A stretch of DNA of 64,000 nt from Brevibacterium moorei (GTDB lineage: Bacteria > Actinomycetota > Actinomycetes > Actinomycetales > Brevibacteriaceae), in contig NZ_JANIJX010000006.1 of the NCBI RefSeq assembly GCF_024580735.1, forward strand, positions 1 through 64,000. The letters run 5' to 3'. A program made the translations under genes and the position numbers. Of this stretch, positions 17,530 to 28,023 are shown one piece after another (position 1 is the stretch's first letter; every line of letters starts with the position of its first letter). The notes beneath the pieces were generated by a model that was not told the DNA's origin, searched no databases, and saw only the letters and a list, made by a program, of their open reading frames with translations.

Positions 17530-19005
17530 ATGGCCGACTTCCCGGTCAAGCAGGACTGGCAGATGTACATCGGCGGCGAATGGGTCGACGCGGTCGACGG
17601 CACCCGGGCCGATGTCATCACCCCGATCGATCGCACCGTCGTCATCGCGACGGTCCCCGAAGGCAAGGATGCCGACGCGGACCGGGCGGTCAAAGCGGCC
17701 AGGGCGGCGTTCCCCGCCTGGTCCGCCCTGCATTTCAAGGAACGCCAGAAGCTGTTGGTGCGCGCCGCCGACGCGCTCGAGGCGCACGCCGAGGAGCTGG
17801 CACAGCTGACCTCGGTCGACACCGGCAACGCACTGCGCACCCAGGCGCGCCCGGAGACCACCATCCTGGTCGACCTGTTCCGCTATATGGGAGGTGTCGC
17901 GGGCGAGGTCAAGGGCGATGTGCTGCCCACGGCGCCGGACCAGCTGCACTTCACTCGCCGGGTGCCCCTGGGCGTCGTCGCGGGCATCCTGCCGTGGAAT
18001 TCGCCGCTGATGATCGCGGCCTTCAAGACCCCGGCCGCCCTGGCAGCGGGCAATACGCTCGTCCTCAAATGCGCCGAGGACGCACCTCTGACGATCCTCA
18101 AGATGGCCAGGATCATCGGCGATATCTTCCCCGCCGGCGTGCTCAACGTCGTCACGGGCAAGGGCTCCGTGATCGGCGAGGCCCTGACCACCCACCCGGA
18201 TGTCGACAAGGTCTCGTTCACGGGTTCGACCCGTGTGGGCAAGCACGTGGCGGAAGTCGCCGGCGCCCGGCTGGCGCACTCCTCGATGGAGCTCGGCGGC
18301 AAGAGCCCGAATATCGTGTTCCCCGATTCGAACGACGACTACACGCTGTCCCAGGTGCTGTTGTCCACCCGCTTCGCCCGCCAGGGACAGTCCTGCACCA
18401 TGGGCTCGCGGCTGTTCCTGCACGAGGACATCTACGATGACTTCCTGGCAAAGCTGGTCGCCGAGGTCGCGCAGATGAAGGTCGGCGATCCGCGGGAGGA
18501 GTCCACGGACATCGGCTGCGTGATCAACCAGAAGCAGTTCGACCAGATCACGAACTACATCGAGATCGGCAAGTCGATGCCCGGCGTCGACATCGCCTAT
18601 GATGGCGAGGCCGACATGGAGGTCGGCGAACCCGGCTTCTACCATGCGCCGGTCATCTTCTCCAAGGCCAAGAACGACTGGCAGACCAGCCGTGAGGAGA
18701 TCTTCGGCCCGGTCCTGTCGGTCATCCCCTTCTCCACGGAGGAGGAGGTCGTGGCGATGGCCAACGACTCCGATTACGGCTTGGCGGCCTATGTGTTCAC
18801 CCACGATGTGGACCGCGCCCTGCGTGTGGCGGATGCGATCGAGTCCGGCTGGGTGCAGGTCAACCAGGGTGGCCCGCAGATCGTCGGTCAGTCCTACGGC
18901 GGGATGAAGACCTCGGGCTTCGGCCGCGAGGCATCCCTGGAGGGCATGTTGGAGGGCTTCACACAGATCAAGCAGATCAACGTCCACATCGCACCCCGGG
19001 ACTGA
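17530..19005 (+). CDS. NAD(P)-dependent aldehyde dehydrogenase
   Basis: A 491-residue aldehyde dehydrogenase of the betaine/aromatic aldehyde type. PWNSPLMIAAFKTPAAL is the cofactor-proximal segment, FTGSTRVGKHV the Rossmann turn, MELGGKSPN contains the general base Glu, and QGQSCTMGSRL carries the catalytic Cys. EEIFGPVLSVIPFSTEEE completes the family signature. AGGAG lies 7 nt before the ATG, and a TAGTCT -10 box (17430-17435) suggests a leader of about 90 nt. No co-substrate gene is adjacent, so the aldehyde is unknown. Confidence 0.93.
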   Translation: MADFPVKQDWQMYIGGEWVDAVDGTRADVITPIDRTVVIATVPEGKDADADRAVKAARAAFPAWSALHFKERQKLLVRAADALEAHAEELAQLTSVDTGNALRTQARPETTILVDLFRYMGGVAGEVKGDVLPTAPDQLHFTRRVPLGVVAGILPWNSPLMIAAFKTPAALAAGNTLVLKCAEDAPLTILKMARIIGDIFPAGVLNVVTGKGSVIGEALTTHPDVDKVSFTGSTRVGKHVAEVAGARLAHSSMELGGKSPNIVFPDSNDDYTLSQVLLSTRFARQGQSCTMGSRLFLHEDIYDDFLAKLVAEVAQMKVGDPREESTDIGCVINQKQFDQITNYIEIGKSMPGVDIAYDGEADMEVGEPGFYHAPVIFSKAKNDWQTSREEIFGPVLSVIPFSTEEEVVAMANDSDYGLAAYVFTHDVDRALRVADAIESGWVQVNQGGPQIVGQSYGGMKTSGFGREASLEGMLEGFTQIKQINVHIAPRD

Positions 19006-19018
19006 GCGTAGGGAGTTC

Positions 19019-19063
19019 GAGCCCCGTCGTTACTGGCAACAGCTGGTAGCGGCGGGGCTCTTT
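19019..19063 (+). terminator. Terminator after the aldehyde dehydrogenase gene
   Basis: About 15-bp stem with two G-U pairs: GAGCCCCGTCG (from 19019) against CGGCGGGGCTC (to 19060), loop about 12 nt, followed by TTTCGTT. Confidence 0.75.
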
Positions 19064-19348
19064 CGTTCCTGATGCCACCCAGCGCATCTGCTACCACTGC
19101 TGCCACCGAAACAGAGAAACTCTATTCGGCAAACATCGGAAACCAGTTTCGAATAAACCCTTCCCTTCATGAGTGGCCTGCGCTACACTTGAGGTAGGTC
19201 AGGAAACCCGAATCGGACAGCAAAGTCCCGTCAGGTTTTACGGCTCGTCTTCCCCGACACAGTCACAACACGCGTGTGCTGAATACTCAGTGCGGCTTCT
19301 GACAGCAGCGTCCGGACCCGGGTCCGGTACAGGAGGAGGGGAGAGATC
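19064..19348 (+). promoter_or_regulatory. Intergenic leader and promoter region of the HNH/DUF222 gene
   Basis: Relatively AT-rich spacer. A TACACT -10 box lies at 19184-19189, giving a leader of roughly 150 nt before the HNH gene. The leader ends in a very purine-rich binding site (AGGAGGAGGGGAGAG, about 19331-19345). No gene is recognisable in it. Confidence 0.4.
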
Positions 19349-21265
19349 ATGACCATTGATTCCACCCTCCCACGTGCTGGTTCCCCCGATGATGACAAGA
19401 ACCCTGGGGTCTTCGCCCGCCCGGCGGACCCCTTGCTGACCCCCGACGATTGGGAGCGTTTGCAGGAGATCGCTCCGGAACTCGTTCACGCCAGTGAGTC
19501 ACTCGCTGGTCTGGGTGCCGGTGTGGGTACGGATCCCAGTCTTGACGCTTCCGACCTGCTCCTGGTGCTCAAGGGAATCGAACACCTGTCCCGCGTGACC
19601 GCCTCGACCGAGGCTGTTGTTCTGGCGCGGGCCGAATACGAGGTGCCCACTGTTGATTATGGTGCGAAGACTCTTCCGGCCCTGGTGACTCGCCTGTTGA
19701 GGATTGATGGGGCGGCCGCGAGGCGGCGGGTGCGGTTCGCACACGCGATCGGTGCCGGCCGGTCTTTAACGGGTGCGCGTCTGGAACCCGCCTACCCGCA
19801 TGTTGCCCTCGCCCTGGCGGACGGGGGTGTGTCGGTGGATCAGGCGCAGGCGGTGATCCGGGAGATCGAGAAGATCCCCCACCAGGTCCGGCATGTTCAT
19901 CACGCCACGGCCGAGAGGCTACTCGTGGACACGGTGCCGAGTGTTGATGTGGACCAGGTTCGTGTGTTGGGTTCTCGGATTCGAGCCTACCTGGATCCCG
20001 ATGGACGCTTCGCCGAGGTTCCACCGTTGGTTGATGAGTATCACGTGACGGTGACGCCGCGGAGGAATGGTGCGTGGAATCTCACGGGTCTACTGGATCC
20101 GGTGACGGGTGGGAAGTTGCATGGGCTCTTGACGAATCGGCAGGAGCCCGGAGTGCTGGTGGAGGACGCGACGGGAGCGGGTGCGGTTACTGAGGTCGGT
20201 GGCCTGGATGCGGTTCCTGCCGACACGGTCTGGGGAGAGGGCGCGGGTGTGCCCGGTGGCGGAGCTGAACCCGGGGCTGGGCTCGATGAACCCGGCTGCG
20301 ATCTGCCACCCGGTGACCTGCCGGCTAGCGCGGTGACGGTTGATGGGCAGCCCACGACGAAAGCGGATCATCCGTTTGGGTATCGGGAGCGGCCCGATGG
20401 GGCACGTCGTCATGACATGTTCGCGACCTTGATTGACCGGGCTGCGGGTTCGGGTCCGCAGGGTGCGGGGATGGCCCTGGTGGTCACGGCGACTGCTGAA
20501 GAGTATGCGCAGGACAAGGCGGAGGTCGAGTCCACGGCAGGCCCGATCGGGTTGCAGGATCTGGAATCCCTGTCTCCGGGTGCCCTCGTGTACTTCCAAG
20601 CCACACAGCCAGGTACCCGGGAAGTCACCGTGCACAGTGCTAGTCGGTTTGCTACGCGGCGGCAGGTTGAGTTGATCGCCGCTCGTGATCGGGGGTGCAC
20701 GTTCCCGGGGTGTGATATGCCGGTGGGGTGGTGTGATGCCCACCATATGATCCCCTGGTCCTCTGGTGGACCCACGACGGTGGCGAATCTGACCTTGGCG
20801 TGCCGGTTCCATCACACGTGGCATGACCAGCATGGGTGGCGGGCCGAACTGATTGGTGGTTTGCCTGCCTGGATTCCTCCCCGGCATGTGGATCTGGAGC
20901 AGCGGCCGGTGTTTCATTCCCGGTTCGCGGCTGCTCTGGTGGATGTGAGTGCTGCGTGGAACGCTGCGGGTTTGCCGCCGGTGTGGGTGCCGGAGGATTT
21001 CTCCCCACCTGACTGGGACACAGAATCGGACCTGAGCGACCCACCCGATCCACCAGGCCCGCCAGACTCGTCTAAGACTTCGGGTTCACCGGGTTCATCC
21101 ACGACATCGGGGACCGGCACTCTGCCTGCCACAGGTGCTCTGGGTGCCTGCACATCCGGCACCGGTCCTCCGGGTCCCGGCACGCCGTGGGGCACTCATG
21201 GGTCCTACACCGGGGATGCGGGCATCGCCCCCGATGCCGATGACACGGATCTCCCACCCTTCTGA
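19349..21265 (+). CDS. HNH endonuclease with DUF222 domain (13E12 repeat family)
   Basis: A 638-residue protein of the actinobacterial 13E12/DUF222 family. The helical DUF222 domain occupies about residues 30-330. The C-terminal HNH nuclease reads RDRGCTFPGCDMPVGWCDAHH then MIPWSSGGPTTVANL and CRFHHTWHDQHGW, with the HH pair and zinc Cys residues present. The last 90 residues are a low-complexity Pro/Gly/Ser/Thr tail. Such genes occur in many dispersed copies in actinobacterial genomes and may be mobile, but their function is not established. Codon use, with many GTG/TTG and T-ending codons, is visibly less GC-biased than the flanking groEL and dehydrogenase genes, which fits transfer. Confidence 0.9.
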   Translation: MTIDSTLPRAGSPDDDKNPGVFARPADPLLTPDDWERLQEIAPELVHASESLAGLGAGVGTDPSLDASDLLLVLKGIEHLSRVTASTEAVVLARAEYEVPTVDYGAKTLPALVTRLLRIDGAAARRRVRFAHAIGAGRSLTGARLEPAYPHVALALADGGVSVDQAQAVIREIEKIPHQVRHVHHATAERLLVDTVPSVDVDQVRVLGSRIRAYLDPDGRFAEVPPLVDEYHVTVTPRRNGAWNLTGLLDPVTGGKLHGLLTNRQEPGVLVEDATGAGAVTEVGGLDAVPADTVWGEGAGVPGGGAEPGAGLDEPGCDLPPGDLPASAVTVDGQPTTKADHPFGYRERPDGARRHDMFATLIDRAAGSGPQGAGMALVVTATAEEYAQDKAEVESTAGPIGLQDLESLSPGALVYFQATQPGTREVTVHSASRFATRRQVELIAARDRGCTFPGCDMPVGWCDAHHMIPWSSGGPTTVANLTLACRFHHTWHDQHGWRAELIGGLPAWIPPRHVDLEQRPVFHSRFAAALVDVSAAWNAAGLPPVWVPEDFSPPDWDTESDLSDPPDPPGPPDSSKTSGSPGSSTTSGTGTLPATGALGACTSGTGPPGPGTPWGTHGSYTGDAGIAPDADDTDLPPF

Positions 21266-21504
21266 ACCGGGTAAGCAGGCTGTCTCAAACGGGCAGCTCG
21301 CAGAAATCAACCTGGAATAGACGGCACAGGGGCTGCCCGTCAGCTCCGTGGTCTCTTTATTTCATGACTAGTGATTTCACGACTAGTGCAGGTTACCCCG
21401 GCTTCTTCTCCAACCTTTCCCCGGCTGTGGGTACTTTCCCTGATCATTGGCTGATGGACATTCCCAGAACCGTGTGGTTGAGGGGCGGGCAGCCTCGGGC
21501 CGGT

Positions 21505-21510
21505 TAAACT
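21505..21510 (+). promoter_or_regulatory. -10 box for the DUF3263-LytR_C operon
   Basis: TAAACT, 26 nt before the ATG at 21536. The rest of the 270-nt gap from 21266 holds only an ACTAGT-N9-ACTAGT repeat (about 21366-21386) and no convincing gene. Confidence 0.5.
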
Positions 21511-21535
21511 ATCGGGGACGAAGGAGGAAGGTGTG

Positions 21536-21835
21536 ATGGTCGAAGCCGAGAACACTCAAGCTGAGAACACCGGCGGCGCGGCCGCGTGCAGTGGGCTGAC
21601 GGACTTCGAAGCCGCGGTGCTCGAGTTCGAAGCGCAGTGGCCCGTGTACTCCGGAGCTAAGGACAGGGCCATCCGGGAAAGTTTCGACCTGGGTGCGGCC
21701 GACTACTTCCAAGCCCTGGGCGCACTGCTCGACGACCCCCGCGCCTACATCGCAGATCCCATTCTGATCAAACGGCTGCGCCGGATCCGTGACACCCGAC
21801 AGCACGGCCGTGCCGCCCACCGAATCGCAAAGTAG
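21536..21835 (+). CDS. DUF3263 domain-containing protein
   Basis: A 99-residue small protein of the actinobacteria-specific DUF3263 family. The conserved stretch GLTDFEAAVLEFEAQWPVYSGAKDRAIRESFDLGAADYFQALGALLDDP (quoted as GLTDFEAAVLEFEAQW, YSGAKDRAIRE and YFQALGALLD) covers residues 22-70. The pattern of a helix with SGAKDRAIRE..D....YFQ resembles a helix-turn-helix, so DNA binding is possible. AGGAGG lies 8 nt before the ATG. It is 4 nt upstream of the LytR_C gene, an order conserved in many actinobacteria. Confidence 0.87.
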   Translation: MVEAENTQAENTGGAAACSGLTDFEAAVLEFEAQWPVYSGAKDRAIRESFDLGAADYFQALGALLDDPRAYIADPILIKRLRRIRDTRQHGRAAHRIAK

Positions 21836-21839
21836 GAAC

Positions 21840-22463
21840 ATGACGCATCAGTATCCCGAGGACGAGTTCGACAACCTGCAACCGGTGTCGAAGAAGGGTG
21901 CGCACCGCCGCCCCGCAGGCCCCCTGAGCCAGGGCGCGGCGATCACCCTGGTGACCGTCCTGGCCATCGTCGCCCTCCTGCTGGTCGGCGGGACGATCAA
22001 CATCATCAAGCGCTCCGCCGGTGATCCGGAGACGGTCGCGGAACAGGGCGCCGCCGCCGATGCGACCCAGGGCGATGACGGCAAGGACGGCGACGGTAAG
22101 GACGAGAAGTCACAGGGGGGATCGGCATCGAGCGCGCCGACCTCCGGTGAGTCGTCCGAACCCACGGCGACCGGGGACTCGGACGTCGACAAGTCGGATA
22201 TCGAGGTCGGGGTGTTCAACGCCTCGGGCAAGACCGGGGCTGCCGCCAAGCTCAAGTCGACCCTGGAGAACCGGGGCTGGACGGTCACCTCGACGGGCAA
22301 CCAGTCCTCGGCGTCGAAGAGCACAACCGTGTACTACAAGGAGTCCTCGAACGAGGAGGCCGCGCAGACCCTGGCCGAGGAGATCGGCGCCACGGAGACC
22401 AAACAGTCGACCCGTTTCAGCACTGATCTGGCAGTTCTTCTCTGTACCGATCTGGCTGAGTGA
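21840..22463 (+). CDS. LytR C-terminal domain (LytR_C) membrane protein
   Basis: A 207-residue bitopic protein. After a 35-residue cytoplasmic tail comes one membrane helix (AAITLVTVLAIVALLLVGGT, about 38-58), then an Asp/Gly/Ser-rich linker and an extracellular LytR_C domain (DIEVGVFNASGKTGAAAKLK to the end). LytR_C domains accompany LCP ligases that attach polymers to peptidoglycan, so a cell-wall role is likely. The start is set by AGGA before the ATG at 21840, two bases after the DUF3263 stop region, which implies an operon. Confidence 0.85.
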   Translation: MTHQYPEDEFDNLQPVSKKGAHRRPAGPLSQGAAITLVTVLAIVALLLVGGTINIIKRSAGDPETVAEQGAAADATQGDDGKDGDGKDEKSQGGSASSAPTSGESSEPTATGDSDVDKSDIEVGVFNASGKTGAAAKLKSTLENRGWTVTSTGNQSSASKSTTVYYKESSNEEAAQTLAEEIGATETKQSTRFSTDLAVLLCTDLAE

Positions 22464-22628
22464 CAGGGCGGCTCCCACACGATTTCGCAACAATCCGGCA
22501 GTCTCATTGCAGCTTTGTCATAAAAGCCGCCACCGACGGGTAATGGCCCTACGGGTGAACTATGGTGGACACCGTCGTGCGGCCGATCCTGACCGTGCGG
22601 CTTGTATCAGAGCAATAATGGAGTCATC

Positions 22629-22832
22629 ATGACGCAAGGCACAGTCAAGTGGTTCAACGCCGAAAAGGGCTACGGTTTCATCACCGTCAACGGCGCTGAC
22701 GACGACGTTTTCGTCCACCACACCCAGATCCAGATGGACGGATACCGGTCGCTTGCCGAGGGCCAGGCCGTTGAGTTCGAGATCGGTGAGGGCAGCAAGG
22801 GTCCGCAGGCGGAGAACGTCACGCCGCTGTGA
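22629..22832 (+). CDS. cspA: CspA-family cold-shock protein
   Basis: A 67-residue single OB-fold nucleic-acid chaperone. RNP1 is KGYGFITV and RNP2 is VFVHHTQI; the start [15 protein letters not shown] is canonical. The ATG at 22629 has GGAG 5 nt upstream. It is located in the conserved block LytR_C, csp, groEL. Probably an RNA chaperone that prevents mRNA structure under cold or general growth. Confidence 0.95.
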   Translation: MTQGTVKWFNAEKGYGFITVNGADDDVFVHHTQIQMDGYRSLAEGQAVEFEIGEGSKGPQAENVTPL

Positions 22833-22872
22833 TCGACGGTCGATCACCGGACTTTCGGTCCCGCTGAACCGT

Positions 22873-22907
22873 GTGGGGCGGAACATCCTGGGGTTGTTCC
22901 GCCCCAC
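22873..22907 (+). terminator. Terminator after the cold-shock gene
   Basis: 13-bp perfect stem (arms 22873-22885 and 22895-22907) with a 9-nt loop, 40 nt after the stop codon. Confidence 0.7.
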
Positions 22908-22962
22908 TGGTCATTCACGCTTTCATCCCGCGGCGAAATCGAGCGCGTTCCGCGGCCAGGAT

Positions 22963-22989
22963 TTTGCACTCTCCCGGTGAGAGTGCTAA
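22963..22989 (+). promoter_or_regulatory. CIRCE operator (HrcA binding site)
   Basis: TTTGCACTC, nine-base spacer, GAGTGCTAA: one mismatch from the CIRCE consensus inverted repeat. It lies 143 nt before groEL, so the chaperonin is expected to be repressed by HrcA and released on heat shock. Confidence 0.93.
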
Positions 22990-23090
22990 ATCTATAGGTG
23001 GTGAAAGCCATCATCGTGGGTAGTGGCTGCGGGTGTCTGTGGAAGGGAAACAGGCATTCAGTAGTCGGCCGTCGCGGGCGCTGGCGATGA

Positions 23091-24758
<1,668 letters not shown>

Positions 24759-24780
24759 GTCCGGTTCACCCAGTACCGAC

Positions 24781-24820
24781 AACCGGCGGCGCACCCCGAT
24801 CATAGGGTGCGCCGCCGGTT
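24781..24820 (+). terminator. Strong terminator after groEL
   Basis: 16-bp perfect stem (arms 24781-24796 and 24805-24820), 8-nt loop, followed by GTCTT. Confidence 0.85.
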
Positions 24821-24932
24821 GTCTTCCAGGGCTCTACCCGGTCCGGGGACAGCAGGGTTTCAGTGCGCGCACAGACTCCCACTCCATAATTGAAGGCGTC
24901 GGATCAATCAGCTTGTATCGGGAGTAGTATCC

Positions 24933-25751
24933 ATGGGGTTTGTCTTTCTCCTCATCCTCGCCATCATCGGCGTGGGGTTCTTCTGGTCGTCGCACAAGGA
25001 GAAACAGCGCCGGGTGGCCCAGCAGGCCGAAGAACTCGACATGGTCAGGCGGACCGCTGAAGAGGATGTCACCCAGTTCGGCGAACTGGTCGCAGATCTT
25101 GACATCGTCACCGCGGGCGTCCAGCTGGACGAAGGTGGCAGGCAGGACTACAAGCGGGCTCTGGAAGCCTATGACACCGCCAAGAACACACTGGAGGCGG
25201 TACAACGGCCCGAGGACATCGCGCATGTGACGCAGGCGCTGGAGGACGGCCGCTACGCCGCCAGCTGCGTGCGCGCCAGGGTCGAGGGCAAGCCACTGCC
25301 GGTGCGTCGCCCACCCTGTTTCTTCAACCCCCAGCACGGCCCCAGCGTCGAAGACGTCGACTGGGCTCCGGCGGGTGGGCGGTTGCGTCCCGTGCCGGTA
25401 TGCGCGGCCGATGCCGAACGCCTGGCAGTGGGCGCCGAACCCGCCGTGCGCAAGGTACCGGGGGCGGATGGCTATTCCCGGCGCGCCTACTGGGAGGCGG
25501 GCCCCGCCTACGCCCAGTACAACCGCGGCTACTTCAACGGCTATGCCGGTTCGGGCATGCTGCCAGGGGTGCTGATGGGCGCGATGCTCATGGGCGGTAT
25601 GGGACACGCCTTCGGCCCGATGGGCTGGGACCAGCAGGAGATGATGGCCGACGGTGACTTCGGTCAGGACATCACCGGTGGAGCCGATATGGGCGGAGAC
25701 CTCGGCGGTGGGGACTTCGGTGGGGATATGGACTTCGGAGACTTGTTCTAG
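24933..25751 (+). CDS. Membrane-anchored protein of unknown function with CFFNPxHGPS motif
   Basis: A 272-residue protein. One N-terminal membrane helix (FVFLLILAIIGVGFFW, 3-18) is followed by a helical, charged region to about 110, then a conserved-looking segment with CFFNPQHGPS, VDWAPAGG and RPVPVCAADA. The two Cys could bind metal or pair. A hydrophobic Gly/Met stretch (SGMLPGVLMGAMLMGGMG) precedes a Gly/Asp-rich tail ending in FGDLF. The CFFNP.HGPS...VPVC.ADA arrangement is known from uncharacterised actinobacterial proteins, and no function is proposed. GGGAG lies about 8 nt before the ATG. Confidence 0.75.
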   Translation: MGFVFLLILAIIGVGFFWSSHKEKQRRVAQQAEELDMVRRTAEEDVTQFGELVADLDIVTAGVQLDEGGRQDYKRALEAYDTAKNTLEAVQRPEDIAHVTQALEDGRYAASCVRARVEGKPLPVRRPPCFFNPQHGPSVEDVDWAPAGGRLRPVPVCAADAERLAVGAEPAVRKVPGADGYSRRAYWEAGPAYAQYNRGYFNGYAGSGMLPGVLMGAMLMGGMGHAFGPMGWDQQEMMADGDFGQDITGGADMGGDLGGGDFGGDMDFGDLF

Positions 25752-25827
25752 CCCCTCTGCCCGGTCTGGGATCTTCGCCTCGGCCCCTTTGACTTGTTGT
25801 GCCGGCGGCGGACTAGACTGGAGGACC

Positions 25828-26040
25828 ATGGAAACCGTAGAGATCCGCGATGACAGTATCCGCCTGGGCCAGCTCCTGAAACTCTCCGGCATTGTCGAGG
25901 ACGGGGCCATGGCCAAACAGCTCATCGCCGATGGGCAGGTCAGCGTAGATGGTCGCACGGAGACCCGCCGGGGTGCGACGATTCACCCGGGCGCCACTGT
26001 GGAACTCATGGGGGAGTCCTTCACCGTGGCCCGCGCCTGA
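25828..26040 (+). CDS. Small S4 RNA-binding domain protein
   Basis: A 70-residue protein that is almost entirely an S4 domain (IRLGQLLKLSGIVEDGAMAKQ, then DGQVSVDGRTETRRGATIHPG). Relatives (YaaA/YbcJ/RlbA-like) bind structured RNA, often in ribosome assembly or rescue. GGAGG lies directly upstream of the ATG at 25828, and a TAGACT -10 box lies about 15 nt upstream of the start. Confidence 0.9.
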   Translation: METVEIRDDSIRLGQLLKLSGIVEDGAMAKQLIADGQVSVDGRTETRRGATIHPGATVELMGESFTVARA

Positions 26041-26099
26041 CACCGGCCCGGGCGCCGCAGAGGACGCACCGGGCCCCGGTGTGACGGAGATCGGGAACC

Positions 26100-26681
26100 T
26101 TATAGTGAGTCGGTCAGTCCCGGAGCGTCCCACACCGGTGACCACTTGGACAGATCGTCCTCGAATCGCAGATCGGCGCCGATGGCCGAACGGATGTTGA
26201 ACTCCACTGCCGTATCGCGCCGGTTCGGTCCCACCTGGACGAAGGGGTAGAAGGTACCGCGCTTGTACAGGTAGACCAGTGCGGCATTGACCCCGGCAGA
26301 AGACCGGAAGTACAGGGTGGAGCACAGCAGCATGGGTCCGAATCCCTGGGCCTCGAGGCTGGAATTGACCGCGTGCATATTGGTCACCAGTCCTGGTACG
26401 TCGATCTCCGAGGAGGACACGACCTGCCACGTGAAACCGTAACCGTCGTTGACCTGGTGGACGGCCGCGGTCGGGTCGGATTCGATCAGTGCCCGACTCT
26501 CCGCTTCGACCTGGGCGAAGGCGCCTCCCTCCACTTGGCGGAACGCCACCCCGGCGAAGCCGGTCGGGGAGAAGTCGGTGGCGGCCTGCAGGGTCAGCGC
26601 CGCCGGTGGCAGAGCGAAGAGGTCGTCGAGGTTCGACTGCTTGGGCTTGGATCGGCCCAGCAGTGCGTCGAAGAATCCCAT
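26100..26681 (-). CDS. pspAB: PspA-associated protein PspAB
   Basis: A 193-residue protein matching the actinobacterial PspAB family: start GFFDALLGRSKPKQSNLDDLFALP, then DFSPTGFAGVAFRQVEGG and SKWSPVWDAPGL at the C-terminus. It is soluble, without signal peptide or membrane helix, and is thought to work with PspA in the membrane stress response; its biochemical role is unknown. It is the last gene of the pspA-pspAA-htpX-pspAB cluster, 59 nt after htpX. Confidence 0.9.
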   Translation of the reverse strand: MGFFDALLGRSKPKQSNLDDLFALPPAALTLQAATDFSPTGFAGVAFRQVEGGAFAQVEAESRALIESDPTAAVHQVNDGYGFTWQVVSSSEIDVPGLVTNMHAVNSSLEAQGFGPMLLCSTLYFRSSAGVNAALVYLYKRGTFYPFVQVGPNRRDTAVEFNIRSAIGADLRFEDDLSKWSPVWDAPGLTDSL

Positions 26682-26740
26682 GGGGAGGTCTCTCTTTTCC
26701 TACGTCTCGTGTGGTCGGTGTCGGTGCGCGGGCGGTCGGC

Positions 26741-27652
26741 TCAGCCGCGCTGCGAGAGCTGGCCGGCGATCCGCTGCAGCTGATCGAGCCGCTGCTGCAG
26801 GGTGGGGTGGGTGGAGAACAGCTGCTTGACCGAGGAACCGTTGATGGCCGGTGCGAAGGCCAGGTGGTTGGCCGCGGAGACATCACGTAGATCCTGCTGG
26901 GGCACCCGCCCCATTTCCCCGGTGATCTTGACCAGGGCCGAGGCCAGGGTGGACGGCTGCCCGGTCAACAGGGCACCGGCCCGATCGGCTGCGAGCTCGC
27001 GGTAGCGTGAGAGCACGCGGATGAGGAAGAAGGACAGCGCGTAGACGACCGCTCCGACCACGGTCATCGCCAACATGACGATGGCGGCGTTGTTGTTGCG
27101 ATCGCCGCCGCGCGATGGTGAGAACATCCAGGCGCGCATCATCAGTCCCGCGACCACGCCGGTGACTCCGGCGACGGTCATCACCGTGACATCGCGGTGG
27201 GCCACATGGGACAGTTCGTGGGACAGCACGGCCTCGACCTCGGCCGGTTCCAGGGTCTCCAGCAGCCCACGGGTCACACAGACGACCGAGTGGTTGGGGC
27301 TGCGGCCCGTGGCGAAGGCGTTGGCGACGGGCGAGTCGGAGTACGCCACCCGGGGTTTGGGCATATCGGCCAGTTGGCACAGGCGGTCGACCATGAGATG
27401 GAGTTCAGGTGCCTGCTGCTGGCTGACCTCGTGGGCGCCCATGGAGCGCATCGCGATGGAGTCGGAGAGATACCACTGGAAGAAGAAGGCGCCGCCGCTG
27501 ATGAGCACGGCGATGATCACCCCACCGGTGCTGCGGCCCAGGATCGCCCAGATCGCCAGGATGAGGATGACGTAGATGAGTCCGTTGAGGAACAGGCTCA
27601 GCCCCATGCGGAAGCTCAGTCCGCGGTCCTTGACGAAACGATTGGCGGCCAT
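26741..27652 (-). CDS. htpX: Zinc metalloprotease HtpX
   Basis: A 303-residue M48 membrane protease for quality control of membrane proteins. Two N-terminal helices (about 18-60) precede the catalytic domain. The zinc motif is HELSH (145-149) and the third ligand lies in SRYRELAADR. Two more helices lie between them. It sits inside the PspA cluster, which fits a shared membrane-damage function. An in-frame ATG at 27652 matches the family start MAANRFVKDRGLSFRMG. Confidence 0.95.
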   Translation of the reverse strand: MAANRFVKDRGLSFRMGLSLFLNGLIYVILILAIWAILGRSTGGVIIAVLISGGAFFFQWYLSDSIAMRSMGAHEVSQQQAPELHLMVDRLCQLADMPKPRVAYSDSPVANAFATGRSPNHSVVCVTRGLLETLEPAEVEAVLSHELSHVAHRDVTVMTVAGVTGVVAGLMMRAWMFSPSRGGDRNNNAAIVMLAMTVVGAVVYALSFFLIRVLSRYRELAADRAGALLTGQPSTLASALVKITGEMGRVPQQDLRDVSAANHLAFAPAINGSSVKQLFSTHPTLQQRLDQLQRIAGQLSQRG

Positions 27653-27738
27653 GGTGGTTGCTCCCTGTGCTGCGAGGTGGTGCGAAATGGGGTGCCGACG
27701 GCCCGGCGGGACGAACCCGCTGGGCGGCCGGCCCCGAC

Positions 27739-28023
27739 TCAGACGATGTTGGGGATGAAGCCCTCACCCGTGAGGAGCTCGCGGATCTGCTCCAGGGTGG
27801 CGTCCGGGAACGGGATGACGATGTCGGAGGGCGCCAGGTAGTCATCGGGGACCGGCTTGGCGTGCTCCAGAATGAAGGTGCGCAGGGCGTGCAGGGTGTC
27901 CGTCACGGCCTGTTCGTCTCCGGAGTCGACTGCGGCCTCGACCCGGTCATCATAGTTCTGCAGGGCGGCCTGTTCGACTTCCGCAACGTCGAACTGTCCT
28001 TCGCCCATGATGCGCACGATCAT
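27739..28023 (-). CDS. pspAA: PspA-associated protein PspAA
   Basis: A 94-residue soluble protein of the PspAA family (IVRIMGEGQFDVAEVEQAALQ; then PSDIVIPFPDATLEQIRELL and a terminal EGFIPNIV). The ATG overlaps the pspA stop by 4 nt, so translation is coupled. The family is found almost only next to PspA in actinobacteria and some other phyla, and may control PspA assembly (inference). Confidence 0.9.
   Translation of the reverse strand: MIVRIMGEGQFDVAEVEQAALQNYDDRVEAAVDSGDEQAVTDTLHALRTFILEHAKPVPDDYLAPSDIVIPFPDATLEQIRELLTGEGFIPNIV

Noticed and set aside
18894-19490. Minus-strand reading frames over the end of the dehydrogenase and the HNH start
   Set aside because: No binding sites, no homologous features and they run antisense to well-supported genes.
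21364-21507. 47-codon open frame before DUF3263
   Set aside because: No ribosome binding site or family similarity; it overlaps the promoter and is probably chance.
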